37,060 nucleotides of DNA from the IMG/VR virus record IMGVR_UViG_3300046004_000552, positions 1 through 37,060 of that record, one strand, 5' to 3'. The stretch is from a virus. The notes under the pieces are model-generated. The model ran no database searches. It was not told the DNA's origin and worked only from the letters and a program-made list of their open reading frames with translations. A program made the position numbers and the translations under genes. Below are positions 28,827 through 35,784 of this stretch, piece after piece (position 1 is the stretch's first letter; each line of letters begins with the position of its first letter).

Positions 28827-28916
28827 AGCATTCTCCATTTTCAAACCACAACGTCTTGACACTAAGCGGCACCGCGTGCGACTGTCAAGCGACAAAATAC
28901 ATCGTAGGGGCGTCAT
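28827..28916. promoter_or_regulatory. Divergent promoter/operator region, recombination versus replication genes
   Basis: Between the leftward DUF7173 gene and the rightward HTH gene. A 7-bp inverted repeat, CTTGACA (28855-28861) and TGTCAAG (28883-28889), contains two consensus TTGACA boxes that face each other, so two promoters would overlap. The leftward one has TAGTGT at 18-base spacing; the rightward -10 is poor. Binding of a dimer to the two arms would affect both directions. Confidence 0.5.
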
Positions 28917-29096
28917 ATGCTAACAATTGAGGAACTAAAGGCCGCTCTAGCTGATCGGCGGCTTGACATTGTGTCAGAAGCTACGGGGGTGCATCGGTCC
29001 ACCATTGCTCGCATCAGGGACGGACAGCAGCAGAACCCGACATACTACATCATGCGGAAACTGTCTGACTATCTGACAGGGAAAACACTGGGATGA
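28917..29096 (+). CDS. Small helix-turn-helix regulator
   Basis: 59 residues from ATG 28917: IEELKAALADRRLDIVSEAT, then GVHRSTIARIRDGQQQNPTY and MRKLSDYLTG. The HTH of the Cro/XRE type is clear (about residues 15-40: VSEATGVHRSTIARI). The final 'YYIMRKLSDYL' helix is typical of single-domain XRE proteins. The ATGA overlap with the primase gene means it is co-translated with it, and it probably binds the facing TTGACA repeat just upstream. Confidence 0.75.
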   Translation: MLTIEELKAALADRRLDIVSEATGVHRSTIARIRDGQQQNPTYYIMRKLSDYLTGKTLG

Positions 29097-31405
29097 AAAC
29101 ATCAGCAGAGATTGCGCGGGCGTATGTTGAACGCATGGGGTGGAGCCTTGTCACAATTCCAGCCGGATCAAAAGCACCAACGTCCTTCGGCTGGCAACAG
29201 CCGGAAAAGGCCATAAGCACAGGCGACGATGCCGAGCGTTACTGGACTGTGAACCCGACGCACAACATGGGCCTGCTGCACGCAGCATCTGGCACTGTGG
29301 CGCTGGACATTGATAGTGTCGAAAACACGCGGATCATATTTTCCACGCTAGGGATTGACTATGATGCGATCATGTCAGGTGTGCCACGCATTGTCGGGCG
29401 TCCAAACCGTGGCAAGGCGTTGTTCAAGGTTCCGGCTGGCATGACGCTGGCAACGCACAAAATCAGTTGGCCGACGCAAGCAGATCCGCGCAAGACAGAA
29501 GTCGTTTTTGAGTTGCGCGCCGGGGCTGTGCAGGATGTTCTGCCGCCGTCGATACATCCAGATACTGGCAACCCATATACATGGGCAGGGGCTAGCGTGT
29601 GGGATGGTCTGCCTGACATTCCGGCACCGCTGCTGACGATCTGGACCGAGTGGGATAGGTTCCGCCCGCAACTGATGGATGCCTGCCCGTGGAAACCGCA
29701 ACGCGAGTTTCAACCGCCGCGCAAGATAAGGCCGCAATCTGAAAAAGGATCTGTGATCGAGGCATTCAATGCCGCGCATGATATGGATCAACTATTGCAG
29801 CGGTTTGGATACAAGCCAACCGCGCGGCAGAGATACCTAAGCCCCAACAGCACAAGCGGACTTGCAGGCGTGGTGCTGTTTGACGATGGTAAGGCCTATA
29901 GTCACCATGCCAGTGATCCGTTTGACGGCGCGCATACATTCGATGCGTTTGATCTGTGGTGCCAATATGAACACATGGGCGACGTGACAAAGGCGGTCAA
30001 AGACGCGGCCTTGTTGCTCAAGATCGATAACGAGCCGGATCACGCATACGACGCCGAGGCGATAAACCACGGCGCAAAGGTGGCTGCATCATGGCGTAAA
30101 CCGTCCGTATCTGAAACCGAAGTGCCTGGCGTTCCTGATCACCTGCTTTCAATTCCCGGCGTGTTGCAGGATGCGGTGAATTTTTACGCCACAACCGCAC
30201 CCAAGCCGCAGCCGCAGTTCGCCGTGCAGGCTGCGCTTGCGTTTGGGTCTGTCGTCATGGGTCGGCGGTGGGTGACAGATCAGCGCAATTTCTCTGGCCT
30301 GTATTTTGTCAATGTCGGCGTCTCGGCTGCCGGCAAGGAGCATTCAAAGACCGTGCTGGAAAAATTGCTTGAGGCGTCTGGGCTGGAAAGCCTTATCGGC
30401 CCGAGCGGATACACGAGCGCCAGCGGGGTGTTTTCTGCATTGGTGCAGCAGCCATGCCATTTGACCATCATCGACGAGCTTGGCCGCGTTTTGCAGACAG
30501 CCAGTGCGGCTGGAAACCATCACAAGGTAGATGCACAGACGATCCTGATGGAAGTATTCGGGCGGCAGGATAGCACCCTGCGCCCGCAGGGATATTCCAA
30601 GATGGGCATGACCAAAAAGCAGGCTGACGAGTTTGACAAGGTGGTTAGATCTCCGAGCCTGACGCTGATGTCAATGACAACGCCAAGCACTCTCTACGGC
30701 CAGCTATCCAGCGCATACGTCAAGGATGGATTTCTTGGGCGCTTTGTCATTGTGGAAAGCCCAATCGGGCGGCAAGAGGGCAGGCCGATCAAGGTGCTGC
30801 CGCCAAGCCCGCGACTGATCTCATGGGCGCAGGAATGCGCGGCTGCGCAGGACGGCAATGGCGGCTTGCCGGGTGATGGAAACCACGAGTTTCCGCCCGC
30901 GCCTGTCGTGGTTCCGTTTGCGCCTGAGTGTGACGCGATCCTGCGCGACTTTGACCGCGAGATGTTGCGGTCGATGGATGAGGTCGAGCGGTTCGGCATG
31001 GAGGCAATGTTTGGCCGCACGAAAGAGGTGGCGCAGCGGTTGGCTCTTATTGTGGCTCGCAGCGCCAATGAGAGCGCCGTTAGTGGGCCTTCGCTTCTTT
31101 GGGCAGTGGACTACGCCCGCCACTACGCAAAGGCCACTGTAGCGGCCCTACGGCGGTCAATGAGTGACGGACCATTTGAGGCTGCGTGCAAGGCTGTTCT
31201 TGCTGAGATCGGAAACGGCGGGTTGAAAGGTCGCACGATGGCGGAACTGTCCGATCTGGTTTCCGCCTTCCGCAACTTGGAGCCACGCAAGCGGGGCGAG
31301 GTGCTGGATACTCTGGCATCCGATCACGGGGTTATGAGCCGAAACATGAACGAGGGACAGAAGGGACGCCCCCGCATCGCATGGTATCTGCCGCCGCAGG
31401 ATTAA
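29093..31405 (+). CDS. Primase-polymerase / DUF3987 helicase-like replication protein
   Basis: 770 residues. The N-terminal ~185 are a bifunctional primase-polymerase domain: VTIPAGSKAPTSFGWQQPEK, catalytic VALDIDS (Asp 72 and 74) and VLPPSIHPDTGNPYTW (His ~155). A linker and a middle domain (SGLAGVVLFDDGKAYSHHAS, FDAFDLW) follow. From ~350 comes a DUF3987-type ATPase with P-loop NVGVSAAGKEHSKT (~407-420), then LTIIDELGRVLQTA (Walker B) and LMSMTTPSTLYGQL. It would prime and unwind the origin in one chain. Start ATGA overlaps the HTH gene. A candidate origin lies immediately downstream. Confidence 0.85.
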   Translation: MKTSAEIARAYVERMGWSLVTIPAGSKAPTSFGWQQPEKAISTGDDAERYWTVNPTHNMGLLHAASGTVALDIDSVENTRIIFSTLGIDYDAIMSGVPRIVGRPNRGKALFKVPAGMTLATHKISWPTQADPRKTEVVFELRAGAVQDVLPPSIHPDTGNPYTWAGASVWDGLPDIPAPLLTIWTEWDRFRPQLMDACPWKPQREFQPPRKIRPQSEKGSVIEAFNAAHDMDQLLQRFGYKPTARQRYLSPNSTSGLAGVVLFDDGKAYSHHASDPFDGAHTFDAFDLWCQYEHMGDVTKAVKDAALLLKIDNEPDHAYDAEAINHGAKVAASWRKPSVSETEVPGVPDHLLSIPGVLQDAVNFYATTAPKPQPQFAVQAALAFGSVVMGRRWVTDQRNFSGLYFVNVGVSAAGKEHSKTVLEKLLEASGLESLIGPSGYTSASGVFSALVQQPCHLTIIDELGRVLQTASAAGNHHKVDAQTILMEVFGRQDSTLRPQGYSKMGMTKKQADEFDKVVRSPSLTLMSMTTPSTLYGQLSSAYVKDGFLGRFVIVESPIGRQEGRPIKVLPPSPRLISWAQECAAAQDGNGGLPGDGNHEFPPAPVVVPFAPECDAILRDFDREMLRSMDEVERFGMEAMFGRTKEVAQRLALIVARSANESAVSGPSLLWAVDYARHYAKATVAALRRSMSDGPFEAACKAVLAEIGNGGLKGRTMAELSDLVSAFRNLEPRKRGEVLDTLASDHGVMSRNMNEGQKGRPRIAWYLPPQD

Positions 31406-31489
31406 TCCGGCATTTATCCCCATTTATCGGAAACTGAAGCCGGAAAAATGCAGGCCCGAAAAGTGCAGCAAAGACAGGGTGTTAGGTAT

Positions 31490-31528
31490 GTATATATATA
31501 GGGGGTGGGATTTATCCTATATATATAC
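31490..31528. repeat. 13-bp AT-rich perfect inverted repeat
   Basis: GTATATATATAGG (31490-31502) and CCTATATATATAC (31516-31528) are exact reverse complements separated by 13 nt. The alternating TA stretches would melt or extrude easily, as in DNA-unwinding elements. The loop contains an inverted copy of the GGATAAAT repeat. Confidence 0.85.
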
Positions 31529-31538
31529 TACTACCTCT

Positions 31539-31561
31539 CCCCACCCATCCCCCCCACCCCC
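31539..31561 (-). other. G-quadruplex motif on the minus strand
   Basis: The plus strand reads CCCC-A-CCC-AT-CCCCCCC-A-CCCCC, so the minus strand has four guanine runs of 5, 7, 3 and 4 with loops of 1, 2 and 1 nt. Short loops like these give very stable quadruplexes. It lies directly beside the AT hairpin. Confidence 0.7.
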
Positions 31562-31593
31562 TCGAGAGGCCACTACCATCTCTTAGTAACGCC

Positions 31594-31620
31594 GGATAAA
31601 TGGGATAAATGGGATAAATG
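31594..31620 (+). repeat. Three perfect tandem iterons GGATAAATG
   Basis: GGATAAATG occurs at 31594-31602, 31603-31611 and 31612-31620 without any gap. Further copies nearby: GGATAAATC at 31665-31673, inverted GGATAAATG at 31411-31419 and inverted GGATAAATC at 31509-31517, plus a degenerate inverted copy at 31421-31429. Tandem 9-mers with outlying copies in both orientations resemble iteron arrays bound by replication initiators. Confidence 0.85.
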
Positions 31621-31702
31621 CTTTTTTAGTTTGTTTTCAACAGCTTAAGCAAAATCATAAATCTGGATAAATCATGGAATAATGTTTTGACGAAAATCCC
31701 CC

Positions 31703-31731
31703 TTGCTAGTCATTTTGCATAGTGCTAGTGT
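31703..31731 (+). promoter_or_regulatory. Predicted rightward early promoter
   Basis: TTGCTA, a 17-base spacer and TAGTGT, giving a transcript start near 31738 and a leader of about 36 nt to the ATG at 31774. The same TTGCTA box is used in the predicted promoter at 19358-19386, and TAGTGT in the leftward one near 28860. Confidence 0.4.
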
Positions 31732-31773
31732 TTGTGTATGGAAACGAGCAAACGCTCACACGGGAGACCTGAC

Positions 31774-32154
31774 ATGGACCTGACCAAAATCGACAAACCC
31801 TTCGGGGAACTGGACCGAGACACCAAGATTGCGCTGTTTGCCGCGTGGGTGGATGGGGCGCAGATTGAATACGATTGGGGTGCCGTCCCAACGCTTTCAA
31901 CTGGCTTTCAGGTGAATTACACCTATCGCGTAGCCCCCACCAAGCCCATCATCGACTGGTCGCACGTCGCTCCGCAGTTCAAGTGGATGGCGACTGATGC
32001 CGATGGTGAGACTTGGCTTTACAATGATCAGCCTGAAATTTTTGGGAAAATATGGGTATACAACGGATCGCATTGTTTTGAGGTAGACGCCTTCGCATCA
32101 TTCCGCCCAGGAACCTGCGGCTGGAAAGACAGCCTTGTGCGGAGGCCGGAATGA
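31774..32154 (+). CDS. Early protein of unknown function
   Basis: 126 residues from ATG 31774, chosen because GGGAG lies seven bases upstream; earlier in-frame starts (31738, 31732) fall at the predicted transcript start. The chain opens MDLTKIDKPFGELDRDTKIA, continues LFAAWVDGAQIEYDWGAVPT and then IDWSHVAPQFKWMATDADGE. The WSHVAPxFKWMAxDxxG block recurs in early phage proteins of Rhodobacterales and relatives, with unknown function. Soluble, aromatic-rich. First gene of the operon running to 34091. Confidence 0.65.
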   Translation: MDLTKIDKPFGELDRDTKIALFAAWVDGAQIEYDWGAVPTLSTGFQVNYTYRVAPTKPIIDWSHVAPQFKWMATDADGETWLYNDQPEIFGKIWVYNGSHCFEVDAFASFRPGTCGWKDSLVRRPE

Positions 32155-32579
32155 ACGCCCAAACCAAATTCGACATTCCATCGGCAGCATTGATCGCCAA
32201 GCCCTTCGCAGTCGACTACGGCAGGCTGACAGACCAAGCCCGCGCACGGTTTGACAGCGAAACGCTGCAATCCATCATCGCAGAGCGCATGATAAAATCC
32301 GCCCGCAAAGAAGGCAATTTTGGCGGATCGCCGCAATCGATCATCGACCTGCAATATCCGAAAAACGATCAACCAGACCCCGCAAAACCCACGGTTGGAA
32401 TGCGCGTCATGGATTGCATGGGCGACGATTGGGAAAGCGCAAAATCAATCATGGAAAAAGTCGGCGGACGGCGGACTACCATGCGCGATGCGCTGCGGGT
32501 GCTGATCGATCAGGAAAAGCTGGAATACCGCGCAAGCCGTGGATCGATCGGCGCAATGTATCGCAAGGCCCAGCCATGA
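32151..32579 (+). CDS. Early protein, winged-helix-like, unknown function
   Basis: 142 residues, ATG overlapping the previous stop (ATGA). The C-terminal half (SAKSIMEKVGGRRTTMRDAL, then RVLIDQEKLEYRASRGSIG) looks like a winged helix with a helix-turn-helix followed by a basic wing. The N-terminal half is helical (FDSETLQSIIAERMIKSARK). It may be a DNA-binding early regulator. Coupled on both sides. Confidence 0.5.
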   Translation: MNAQTKFDIPSAALIAKPFAVDYGRLTDQARARFDSETLQSIIAERMIKSARKEGNFGGSPQSIIDLQYPKNDQPDPAKPTVGMRVMDCMGDDWESAKSIMEKVGGRRTTMRDALRVLIDQEKLEYRASRGSIGAMYRKAQP

Positions 32580-33088
32580 ACGCTCAAACCGACAAGCGCG
32601 AATTTCTGCGCGAACTGATCCTGAGCGGGCTTCACACGCGGGCCGCATCAGAAGCGGCTGGAACGTCATACATCGCCGCCCGCAAGGTTTACGAGGAACT
32701 GTCTAGGGCTGGGCAGGTGTCGTTTTACACGGGCCGACCGTCCAAACTGACCCAGGATCAGCAGGATCAAGTTTTCGACATGCTGGAGGCCGGAAAAACC
32801 CGCGCCCAGATCGCAAAACATTTTGAGGTCAGCGCAACGACAATCTGCACTCTCGCCAAACGCATGCGAGACGGCGGAAGGCCAATTCCAAAGCGCAAGA
32901 TCTTGGCACCCGTGTTTATGTTCTACCGCGTCGGGCTTGAACTCGGCAAAATGAGCAGCGCATTTGACGGGCTGACATCGGATCAAATCATGATGATCGT
33001 CAAAGAAATCCCCGCCGGATGCACCGTGGCAGACTGGCTGCGTGGCGTGGTCCGCGATGTGGTCGATGAAATGGAGGACGGCAAATGA
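32576..33088 (+). CDS. Helix-turn-helix early regulator
   Basis: 170 residues from ATG 32576 (ATGA overlap). There is an N-terminal helical segment (FLRELILSGLHTRAASEAAG, then TSYIAARKVYEELSRAGQV) and a second DNA-binding helix-turn-helix near 75-100: LEAGKTRAQIAKHFEVSATT followed by ICTLAKRMRD. The second has the resolvase/Sigma-70-type pattern 'TRAQIAKHFEVSATTI'. It probably has two DNA-binding units. The C-terminal part (DQIMMIVKEIPAGCTVADWL) is helical. Transcription or replication control is inferred. Confidence 0.6.
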   Translation: MNAQTDKREFLRELILSGLHTRAASEAAGTSYIAARKVYEELSRAGQVSFYTGRPSKLTQDQQDQVFDMLEAGKTRAQIAKHFEVSATTICTLAKRMRDGGRPIPKRKILAPVFMFYRVGLELGKMSSAFDGLTSDQIMMIVKEIPAGCTVADWLRGVVRDVVDEMEDGK

Positions 33089-33372
33089 CCGAGCCAAACA
33101 GCAAGCGCGATATCTACATGCAGCACAGCAACGCTGGCCTGACATGCAAGCAAGCCGCCGCCGCGATGGGCATTCAAGAGGCTACCGTCAGAACCTACGC
33201 GCGGATCAACAAGATCCCATTCGCTGGGCTGGTGTTCGTCAACCCTGTCATGAGGCCAGCCAAACAGCCGCGCCAAGGGGTCGTAACGTGGGAACGGCGG
33301 GAACCATTCGGCCACGTCAACCGTGTGTCTCTGGTGGCTGTACCCGGCGTTCAGATCGGGGGTGTGTTGTGA
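33085..33372 (+). CDS. Small helix-turn-helix protein
   Basis: 95 residues, ATG overlapping the previous stop. HTH at about 17-45: NAGLTCKQAAAAMGIQEATV then RTYARINKIPFAG, the pattern 'KQAAAAMGI..ATVRTYARINKI'. The C-terminal half is beta-rich and basic (RQGVVTWERREPFGHVN). A DNA-binding protein with a small wing-like C-terminus is likely. Target unknown. Confidence 0.6.
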   Translation: MTEPNSKRDIYMQHSNAGLTCKQAAAAMGIQEATVRTYARINKIPFAGLVFVNPVMRPAKQPRQGVVTWERREPFGHVNRVSLVAVPGVQIGGVL

Positions 33373-33581
33373 ACATGCGCCTATACAATGCAGACCAAGT
33401 TGAAGGCATGAGAGAAGATCTCGCACGGCGCGGGATGGAACTTAGCCGAGCAACCGCTGAAAACATACGCATGTCAAAAACAATTGCATCATTGACGGAT
33501 GTTGCTGAGAAATATCGCGCGCGAAAAATGTATGATGTCGCAGATGATATTCGCAACGCAATTAAGGACGCCAATCTATGA
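33369..33581 (+). CDS. Small coiled-coil protein
   Basis: 70 residues from GTG 33369, which overlaps the previous stop (GTGA); an ATG two codons in (33375) is the alternative. It is nearly all helical with heptad spacing: ADQVEGMREDLARRGMELSR, then ATAENIRMSKTIASLTDVAE. It probably dimerises. It uses AGA codons. No family recognised. Confidence 0.55.
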   Translation: MNMRLYNADQVEGMREDLARRGMELSRATAENIRMSKTIASLTDVAEKYRARKMYDVADDIRNAIKDANL

Positions 33582-33844
33582 ACCTATCACCAGCATCTGA
33601 AACCATGGCATATCGCATTTGGGGCTACTGCAATCCACTAGGATGGGGGCAGACCTGTGCAGACGTGGCGCAGGCGCTTGACGTATCATCGCAGCGGGTG
33701 GCATCGATCATGCGCGCGAAAAACTGGCATGATCGGTTTGTGCAAAAAGACCGCTTCAGTAATGACATCTCGCCGGTGGCCTTGGCTGATGACATCGGGC
33801 ATGCTATGATCCAATCTCGCTACGCAATGATTGCGGATGAATGA
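33578..33844 (+). CDS. Small helix-turn-helix protein
   Basis: 88 residues, ATGA overlap with the previous stop. The region RIWGYCNPLGWGQTCADVAQ followed by ALDVSSQRVASIMRAKNWHD has a helix-turn-helix of the 'ADVAQALDVSSQRVASIM' kind at about 27-47. The rest is short and polar. It is the fourth likely DNA-binding protein in this operon. Confidence 0.55.
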   Translation: MNLSPASETMAYRIWGYCNPLGWGQTCADVAQALDVSSQRVASIMRAKNWHDRFVQKDRFSNDISPVALADDIGHAMIQSRYAMIADE

Positions 33845-33887
33845 AATCCCCGCGCATGGGTTATGCGTATCAAACGGAGACTTGACC

Positions 33888-34091
33888 ATGAAATATACCA
33901 TCGCACTTGCAGCAATCCTCGCCGCATCTACCGCATACGCAGACGCGCCCGCTGGTGCCGCATCGCTGCCCTGCAACATCGACGCATGGACGCCGATTAT
34001 GTCCACCGATGGCGCAACCGTCCTATACTGGAACAACGCAACCTGTGTGAAACCTGAGCGCGATCTGCCCGACGAACCGAAAAGCGAATGA
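33888..34091 (+). CDS. Small exported protein
   Basis: 67 residues from ATG 33888 with AACGGAGA upstream. The N-terminus is a signal sequence (MKYTIALAAILAASTAYADA, cleavage after AYA predicted). The mature part is short with two Cys (SLPCNIDAWTPIM and NNATCVKPERDL), which may form a disulphide in the periplasm. It is the last gene before a strong terminator. Function unknown; exported early proteins may alter the cell envelope or exclude other phages. Confidence 0.6.
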   Translation: MKYTIALAAILAASTAYADAPAGAASLPCNIDAWTPIMSTDGATVLYWNNATCVKPERDLPDEPKSE

Positions 34092-34098
34092 CATCATC

Positions 34099-34124
34099 GG
34101 GGCGGTGTAATAGCCGCCCCTTTT
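34099..34124 (+). terminator. Rho-independent terminator ending the early rightward operon
   Basis: A perfect 7-bp stem GGGGCGG / CCGCCCC with an 8-nt loop followed by TTTT. It lies seven bases after the stop at 34091 and separates the early operon from the terminase genes, so the late genes need their own promoter between here and 34173. Confidence 0.85.
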
Positions 34125-34172
34125 GCCATACTTAGCCATTGTGGTAAGTTTTCCACAAATCAGGAAAACAGA

Positions 34173-34496
34173 ATGCCAAAGGGAAATCCAAACCCTTCAC
34201 CAAAGACTAGGTTTCAAAAAGGCCAATCCGGCAATCCGGGCGGGCTAACTTCTGATGCAAGATCGATGTCACTTGCCAACGCAGAGGCTGCAATTCGCAT
34301 CAGAAACCGCGTTTTGCGCGCGGCAGAGGCCAAGCTGAACGAGTGCAGCACAGATGAGGTGCTAGATCAATTCGTGGAGGCCGCCATGCTGAAGCTGCTG
34401 ACCGACAGCGAGACGCGCGGACTTGGCGCGCCTGCACAGCCGATCACGGGGCCGAACAACGGCGCGCTTGTCATCAAATGGCAGGCGGATGACTGA
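34173..34496 (+). CDS. DUF5681 protein, putative small terminase subunit
   Basis: 107 residues with AGGA upstream. The N-terminal KGNPNPSPKTRFQKGQSGNP then GGLTSDARS is the DUF5681 signature (KGQSGNPxG), found in proteins encoded just before large terminases. The remainder is helical (EAAIRIRNRVLRAAEAKLNE) and short. A role in recognising phage DNA for packaging is inferred from this place; it lacks a clear helix-turn-helix. The last 8 nt overlap the terL start. One of its arginines uses AGA, matching the phage tRNA. Confidence 0.75.
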   Translation: MPKGNPNPSPKTRFQKGQSGNPGGLTSDARSMSLANAEAAIRIRNRVLRAAEAKLNECSTDEVLDQFVEAAMLKLLTDSETRGLGAPAQPITGPNNGALVIKWQADD

Positions 34497-35751
34497 GGTC
34501 ATCATCCCGTATGCGCCGCGCAAAGCGCTTATGCCGTATCACAACCGCAAGGAGCGATTTGCCTGCCTTGTGGCGCATCGGCGCTTTGGCAAAACCGTGG
34601 GCGCAATCAATGACCTGATCCGCGATTGCATCACAATTCCACGCGAAGCCGTGCGCGCGGCTTATATCGCGCCGTTCTACTCACAGGCCAAGGCTGTTGC
34701 GTGGGACTACTGCAAGCACTTCACCGCACCTATCCCCGGCATCAGGTTTAACGAGAGCGAACTGCGGGTGGACTTCCCCAATGGCGCGCGGCTGCGGCTG
34801 TTTGGTGCTGATAACTATGACGCGATGCGCGGGCTTTATTTTGACGCGGTCGTCTTGGACGAGCCTGCGGACTTCCCCGCAAATGCGTGGCCCACGGTGA
34901 TCCGCCCAGCCTTGGCAGATAGGCAGGGGCGCGCTACATTCATTGGAACGCCGAAGGGCAAGAATGACTTCTGGGAAGTCTACGACAAGGCAACGCGAGA
35001 CCCTGAGTGGTTTACCCTGATGCTGCGCGCATCTGAGACGGGAATTCTGCCGCAAACGGAACTTATCGATGCGCTAAAGACCATCGGGCCAGATCGATAT
35101 GACCAAGAGTTCGAATGCAGCTTTGAGGCTGCTATCATCGGCGCGTATTACTCCAAGGAAATGCGCCAACTGACAGAGGCTAAGCGCATCCGGCCTATTC
35201 CATACGATCCAGGCATTGGCGTTGTGACCGCGTGGGATTTGGGTATGTCTGACACCACGTCAATCATTTTCGCGCAGTTTGTCGCACAGGAAATCCGCAT
35301 CATCGATCACATTGAAGAAAACGGGTTTGGTCTGACACACTATGCCAAGCTTCTAGCCGACAAGGGCTATCACTATGTGCAGCACATCCTGCCGCATGAT
35401 GCGCGGGTGCGTGAGTTGGGAACTGGCGTAAGCCGCGTGGAGACGCTGCAAAACCTTGGGCTTCAGAATATCACGATCTGCCCTAATATCCCAATCGAGG
35501 ATGGTATTCAGGCGGTGCGGCAGGGTCTTGCGCGTGTGTGGCTGGATGAAACCAAATGCGCTAGGCTGATTGAGGGATTGCGGCAATATCAGCGCGATTG
35601 GGATGACAAGATGAAGGTGTGGCGCGGCAGGCCACGGCATGACTGGGCCAGCCATACAGCCGACGCTGCTAGGTATCTGTTTGTCGGGCATCAGCCCGTG
35701 ACGGAAGAGTGGGGTAAGCCATTGCGTCGCAATTTGCGCGGGCTGGCTTGA
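34489..35751 (+). CDS. terL: Terminase large subunit
   Basis: 420 residues from ATG 34489, which overlaps the small-subunit stop; the longer frame from 34423 has no family match in its first 22 residues. ATPase: Walker A AHRRFGKT (29-36), Walker B VVLDEPADF (121-129), coupling FIGTPKG (151-157). RNase H-like nuclease: VVTAWDLGMSDTTSIIF with Asp ~250, LPHDARVREL with Asp ~304, and HTADAARYL with Asp ~392. All expected residues are present. It drives DNA into the portal and cuts the concatemer. It matches the short terminase type of podoviruses. Confidence 0.92.
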   Translation: MTEVIIPYAPRKALMPYHNRKERFACLVAHRRFGKTVGAINDLIRDCITIPREAVRAAYIAPFYSQAKAVAWDYCKHFTAPIPGIRFNESELRVDFPNGARLRLFGADNYDAMRGLYFDAVVLDEPADFPANAWPTVIRPALADRQGRATFIGTPKGKNDFWEVYDKATRDPEWFTLMLRASETGILPQTELIDALKTIGPDRYDQEFECSFEAAIIGAYYSKEMRQLTEAKRIRPIPYDPGIGVVTAWDLGMSDTTSIIFAQFVAQEIRIIDHIEENGFGLTHYAKLLADKGYHYVQHILPHDARVRELGTGVSRVETLQNLGLQNITICPNIPIEDGIQAVRQGLARVWLDETKCARLIEGLRQYQRDWDDKMKVWRGRPRHDWASHTADAARYLFVGHQPVTEEWGKPLRRNLRGLA

Positions 35752-35784
35752 TGTGCTATAAGGCACAAAACGAGGGGCGCATGA

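Larger units (their letters stand above)
31406..31773. other. Gene-free AT-rich region, candidate replication origin
   Basis: About 370 bases without a convincing gene between the primase and the next rightward gene. It contains a 14-nt imperfect direct repeat (CCGGAAAAATGCAG and CCCGAAAAGTGCAG at 31440 and 31455) and a long AT hairpin. It also holds a C-rich tract with G-quadruplex potential on the other strand, GGATAAATG repeats in both orientations, T-rich stretches and a promoter-like element. The adjacent primase-polymerase makes an origin role likely, but this is inferred. Confidence 0.5.

Noticed and set aside
31594-31620. CRISPR-like array
   Set aside because: The repeats are 9 nt and contiguous, without spacers; this fits iterons, not CRISPR. 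No cas1/cas2 gene is present and the Cas4-like gene belongs to the recombination operon.
31732-31773. Upstream starts (TTG 31732, ATG 31738) for the gene at 31774
   Set aside because: They fall at the predicted transcript start and have no ribosome-binding site, while ATG 31774 has GGGAG at ideal spacing.
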